A stretch of 64,000 bases of DNA from Siphonodentalium dalli (lineage: Eukaryota > Mollusca > Scaphopoda > Gadilida > Siphonodentaliidae), in NCBI GenBank assembly GCA_032622095.1, contig CP136063.1, positions 39,096,106-39,160,105 on the forward strand. Reading direction: 5' to 3'. The translations under genes were made by a program, and so were the position numbers. Below are positions 61,074-64,000 of this stretch, piece after piece. The notes beneath the pieces are model-generated. The model ran no database searches and was not told where the DNA came from. It saw only the letters and a program-made list of their open reading frames with translations. Position 1 is the stretch's first letter; every line of letters starts with the position of its first letter.

Positions 61074-61746
61074 AGTGGCATCTGCGTGTACTGCCATAAT
61101 TATGCTTAAGGGAAGATACGTTGTTTGTAAATGGATGTCTACTATGTTACCTGACTGTCACTACAAACTGGGCATGAAGCTTACAAATTGGGAGAAGGTA
61201 GACCATAAACTTACTAAATCGGCAGATTACTAAACACTATCATACTCTCTGACTAATGCACCCTGAAAAATGTAAATACCACCCTGTTAACACATACACA
61301 ACTATAATATTAATACAAAAAAGTAATGAGTTTTTAAACTGCGTCCACATGTTTATAGCTCAGACTGGCAGTTTTATTTTGTTAGCAGTTTTCGACAAAG
61401 TACGGTAGTGGTCTGTAGCATCGATAACGGTGTCGCCCCCGCTTTTAGTACGCGATAGTTATACCATTCACACCCTCTGCTAATTTGGTATTTGGGATTC
61501 ATATGCGCAGTTTAAACGGTATTCAGGATTCAATCAAATGGCTAATTCGCAGCTTGCACAGCACAAAATTAAATTAGTTTTTTATTAGTTTTCACCCCAA
61601 ATGACATATTTTGATGTAATTCAGTCTATTATATATGGGTGTGTGGAAGTTATGGGTATACTTTAGGGACTATTTGAAAACTATGATATTAGTATTATAT
61701 TTGCTAACTTGACACTGGTACGTAACAGTCACCCTTCTGTACGTAG
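61074..61746. other. No gene seen
   Basis: AT-rich DNA without recognisable features. Confidence 0.5.
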
Positions 61747-61872
61747 TGGTATTCAGGGGGGGGGGGGGTGAGGATAGGGCGACACCATCCACAATGGTCG
61801 ATTGATTTGTGATTGGATGGTCTGCCTTGATTGGATGTGTCACCCTCTACCGCTCAAGAATACTGAATACCA
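61747..61872. mobile_element. 126-bp MITE with poly-G
   Basis: TGGTATTCAG and CTGAATACCA are exact inverted ends. Inside, GACACCATCC pairs loosely with GGATGTGTCACC. A run of about 12 G follows the left end. Confidence 0.75.
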
Positions 61873-62222
61873 GTTGACATATAGGGACGAATTATGCATA
61901 CCAGTTAAGAAAATATGGATGACATACATGTAGTAAAGTTACACTAAACAATATCAGTTTTCTCACATTTGCTTAAATAATATCCATAAAATCAACATAT
62001 CAAGAGGACTGACTGAATTAGATCGAAATATGTCACATTGTAGTCGGATTTCTTATGTCATTTTGCATTTTTGGTTTGTTAAAAGCAATCTGAAAACGGA
62101 TTATGTATGCCTAGTAGGTGTGTTTTCAGGATTCACTTGTTTCCATTCTTGAATTTTGGCGGGACGGCCTAAATCGGGGTCAACATAATTTAGAGAGCGT
62201 TTCGTATTTACAGAAAACGATA

Positions 62223-62560
62223 GATGGTGCCATTTGGCGTATGGTGATCGGTGCGATTTGAAACTTCTCCAAACTACTAAATATGACCGTTAAATGTATT
62301 TTTGAAAATTTTGATGTGATCGGTTCATTCTTGTTGGCTACAGTTGTGATCAAAATTTAACACTGCGCCCTATGGAGATTGTAGTAATTTGGATAAATGG
62401 CGCCATTTTGCGTATTATGATACGCGCGTACTGATAGTCCTAAAAATTACTAAGTATGAAACACAGACGTGGTTTTAAAAAGAATGGATGTCAGATGATT
62501 CTTGCTGGGTACAGTTGCGATCAAAATTTAACACTTAACCCTATGGAGAATTTCGTGTTA
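62223..62560. repeat. Old ~172-bp tandem duplication
   Basis: Both copies start ATGG(T/C)GCCATTTTGCGTAT-like and end GATCAAAATTTAACAC then CCCTATGGAGA. The middle parts are strongly diverged. Confidence 0.75.
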
Positions 62561-64000
62561 TTCTCAAACGTTGATTGTAATATCACTTATTGGCAATCGT
62601 GCGCAACTATATATGTAGACTAACACTAATGTTTGACCCACTGTAACTATCCGTGATTTAATAGATGCAATATATGATATAGTTATGCATCAAGATACAG
62701 TAATTGGCAAAAGTAAGTGTCGAATGATTTTGTAATTTCGATAATATGCAGGCTGTTGAATCAAAAGAAAATATTCACAAGACTGTTCACGATGTGATTA
62801 CATATTATATTATTGTTTTATTTGATACTTGTCTGTCTTGTTGTCCACTGACTAGTTTTTAAAACCACATCGTTGATCATAACTGGATGTAGTGTCACAC
62901 AAACACAGGTATATATAGTAGTTGTTCGTTGTCATTAACTCAATCGTTGTCATCGGAGTATATCCCACATGCACTGAGAGAATCTGTTTTCGCAGGATTT
63001 GTGCTACTGATAAATGGACATTTCGGCTCAGCTGAGATCTTTACTATAGCGGTATAGGCTTTGCTTTCACACTTCCTATGCCAGTTACATATGACCAACT
63101 ACAGTACAGCGACTGAAACCCAACATTCACCATCAATATTCTGACCACAGTTAATCTCCACGCTTCGCGTATAGCCGTACAATCAAGTAAATTCGAATTT
63201 CGGCTAAAGTAGAGCTTAATGAGTAAATAGATATCAACCATAGTTGCATTTTCCTGCAAATTCTGAGTAGGTGCTTAGTAACCGTTACTAGGGAGCTATC
63301 GGGACCGGTGGCAAAGTCTCCCGATCTTATAATGATCAGTGGCCTATATGCATGTACAGTTTCATATATGTGTCACCATTTGAACATAACCAATACCATC
63401 CGAATAAAGACACTATCTAATTTACGGGAAAATACCAAGGCCCAAAGTGTTGATCGGTTCAAAGCCAATTATATTATTGGGGGAGAACGATCCATTAAGC
63501 CTAAGTCGATGGTTTGTTCACAACAGGTGGAGTCATGATACATTGTGAAGGATGATGGAAGGGTCCCCTCAACTATGTTCTTCGACACAGTATTGTCCCC
63601 GCACTGTGTCACTTGTATCTTACTGTGTTGTACTATATATAAGACCAAGCACATAATGCCCATAAATATATATCTTCTTATAAATAAATTATCTCTTAGA
63701 AAGTGTCCAGAGATATCTTGTCTATTTATACTGACAATTTATTTTTATTCTTGTGGCAAAGGATTTGAGGGAGTGATTTGTTATGTTGACTAAGGTGTTA
63801 ATTTAGTATGTGAAACATGTATCCCGGGGGATGTATCGAGCGGACGGAGAAGGTGTTTTCTTTATCATCAGACGAACATATTTTAAACTCCCAATTTTGA
63901 TAAACCTGACCAGGAATTATAGAACAACCATCTATATATGCCCAGCAATATTTAGTAATACATATGGACATGATAACATTGTTTAACATTTTTAAACAAT
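62561..64000. other. No gene seen
   Basis: About 1.4 kb of AT-rich DNA. ORFs at 63044-63259 (minus), 63308-63538 (plus) and 63545-63793 (plus) are short and unrecognised. Confidence 0.5.

Noticed and set aside
60940-61233. A 97-codon ORF
   Set aside because: It reads straight through a strong hairpin whose two arms cannot both be coding; no domain.

Overview
The window looks like intergenic DNA from a marine invertebrate, most likely a mollusc and plausibly a bivalve. The support is indirect. It is AT-rich with very low gene density. It is crowded with foldback and MITE-like elements, the ACATGTAC palindrome recurs, and it carries a tRNA-derived SINE, a decayed LINE 3' end and a Ty3-type gag element. 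I see no bacterial operons, no CRISPR array and no rRNA genes. The species is an inference. Apart from the C-terminal end of one host-like protein at the left edge (1-795), every coding signal I can defend belongs to mobile elements.

Layout: 1-795 is the end of a protein gene. From 800 to 2262 there are two blocks of a 74-bp minisatellite and three very strong hairpins. From 3113 to 10746 there is a structurally complete LTR retrotransposon on the minus strand, with two LTRs, a GTAC target-site duplication, a primer-binding site, a polypurine tract and a long leader. It carries gag, then an amber codon, then a long in-frame ORF of unknown function, and it has no recognisable protease, reverse transcriptase or integrase. 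From 10.7 to 20.2 kb lies mostly unique AT-rich DNA with MITEs, a 149-bp tandem duplication and a SINE with a clean 10-bp target duplication. From 20.7 to 26 kb there are diverged copies of one dispersed repeat family, one of them split by a LINE fragment. From about 25975 to 33230 there are five tandem monomers of about 1456 bp that contain the same family in inverted orientation.

From 34870 to about 49930 two satellites abut. The first is a roughly 137-bp monomer array with higher-order structure. The second is an array of long (about 790 bp) and short (about 607 bp) units. The long units contain an inverted, diverged piece of the 137-bp satellite, so the two arrays share ancestry. From 50.4 to 53.5 kb is an old, diverged tandem repeat. 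From 54.0 to 59.4 kb are foldback elements, a third block of the 74-bp minisatellite, a poly-C TIR element and two overlapping ORFs of unknown origin. From 59.4 kb to the end there is little except one strong hairpin, one small MITE and an old 172-bp duplication.

The strongest candidate for something undescribed is the pol-less gag element at 3113-10746. Its reading frame has stayed open for about 1250 codons apart from a single UAG, while its two LTRs have diverged in their middle part.
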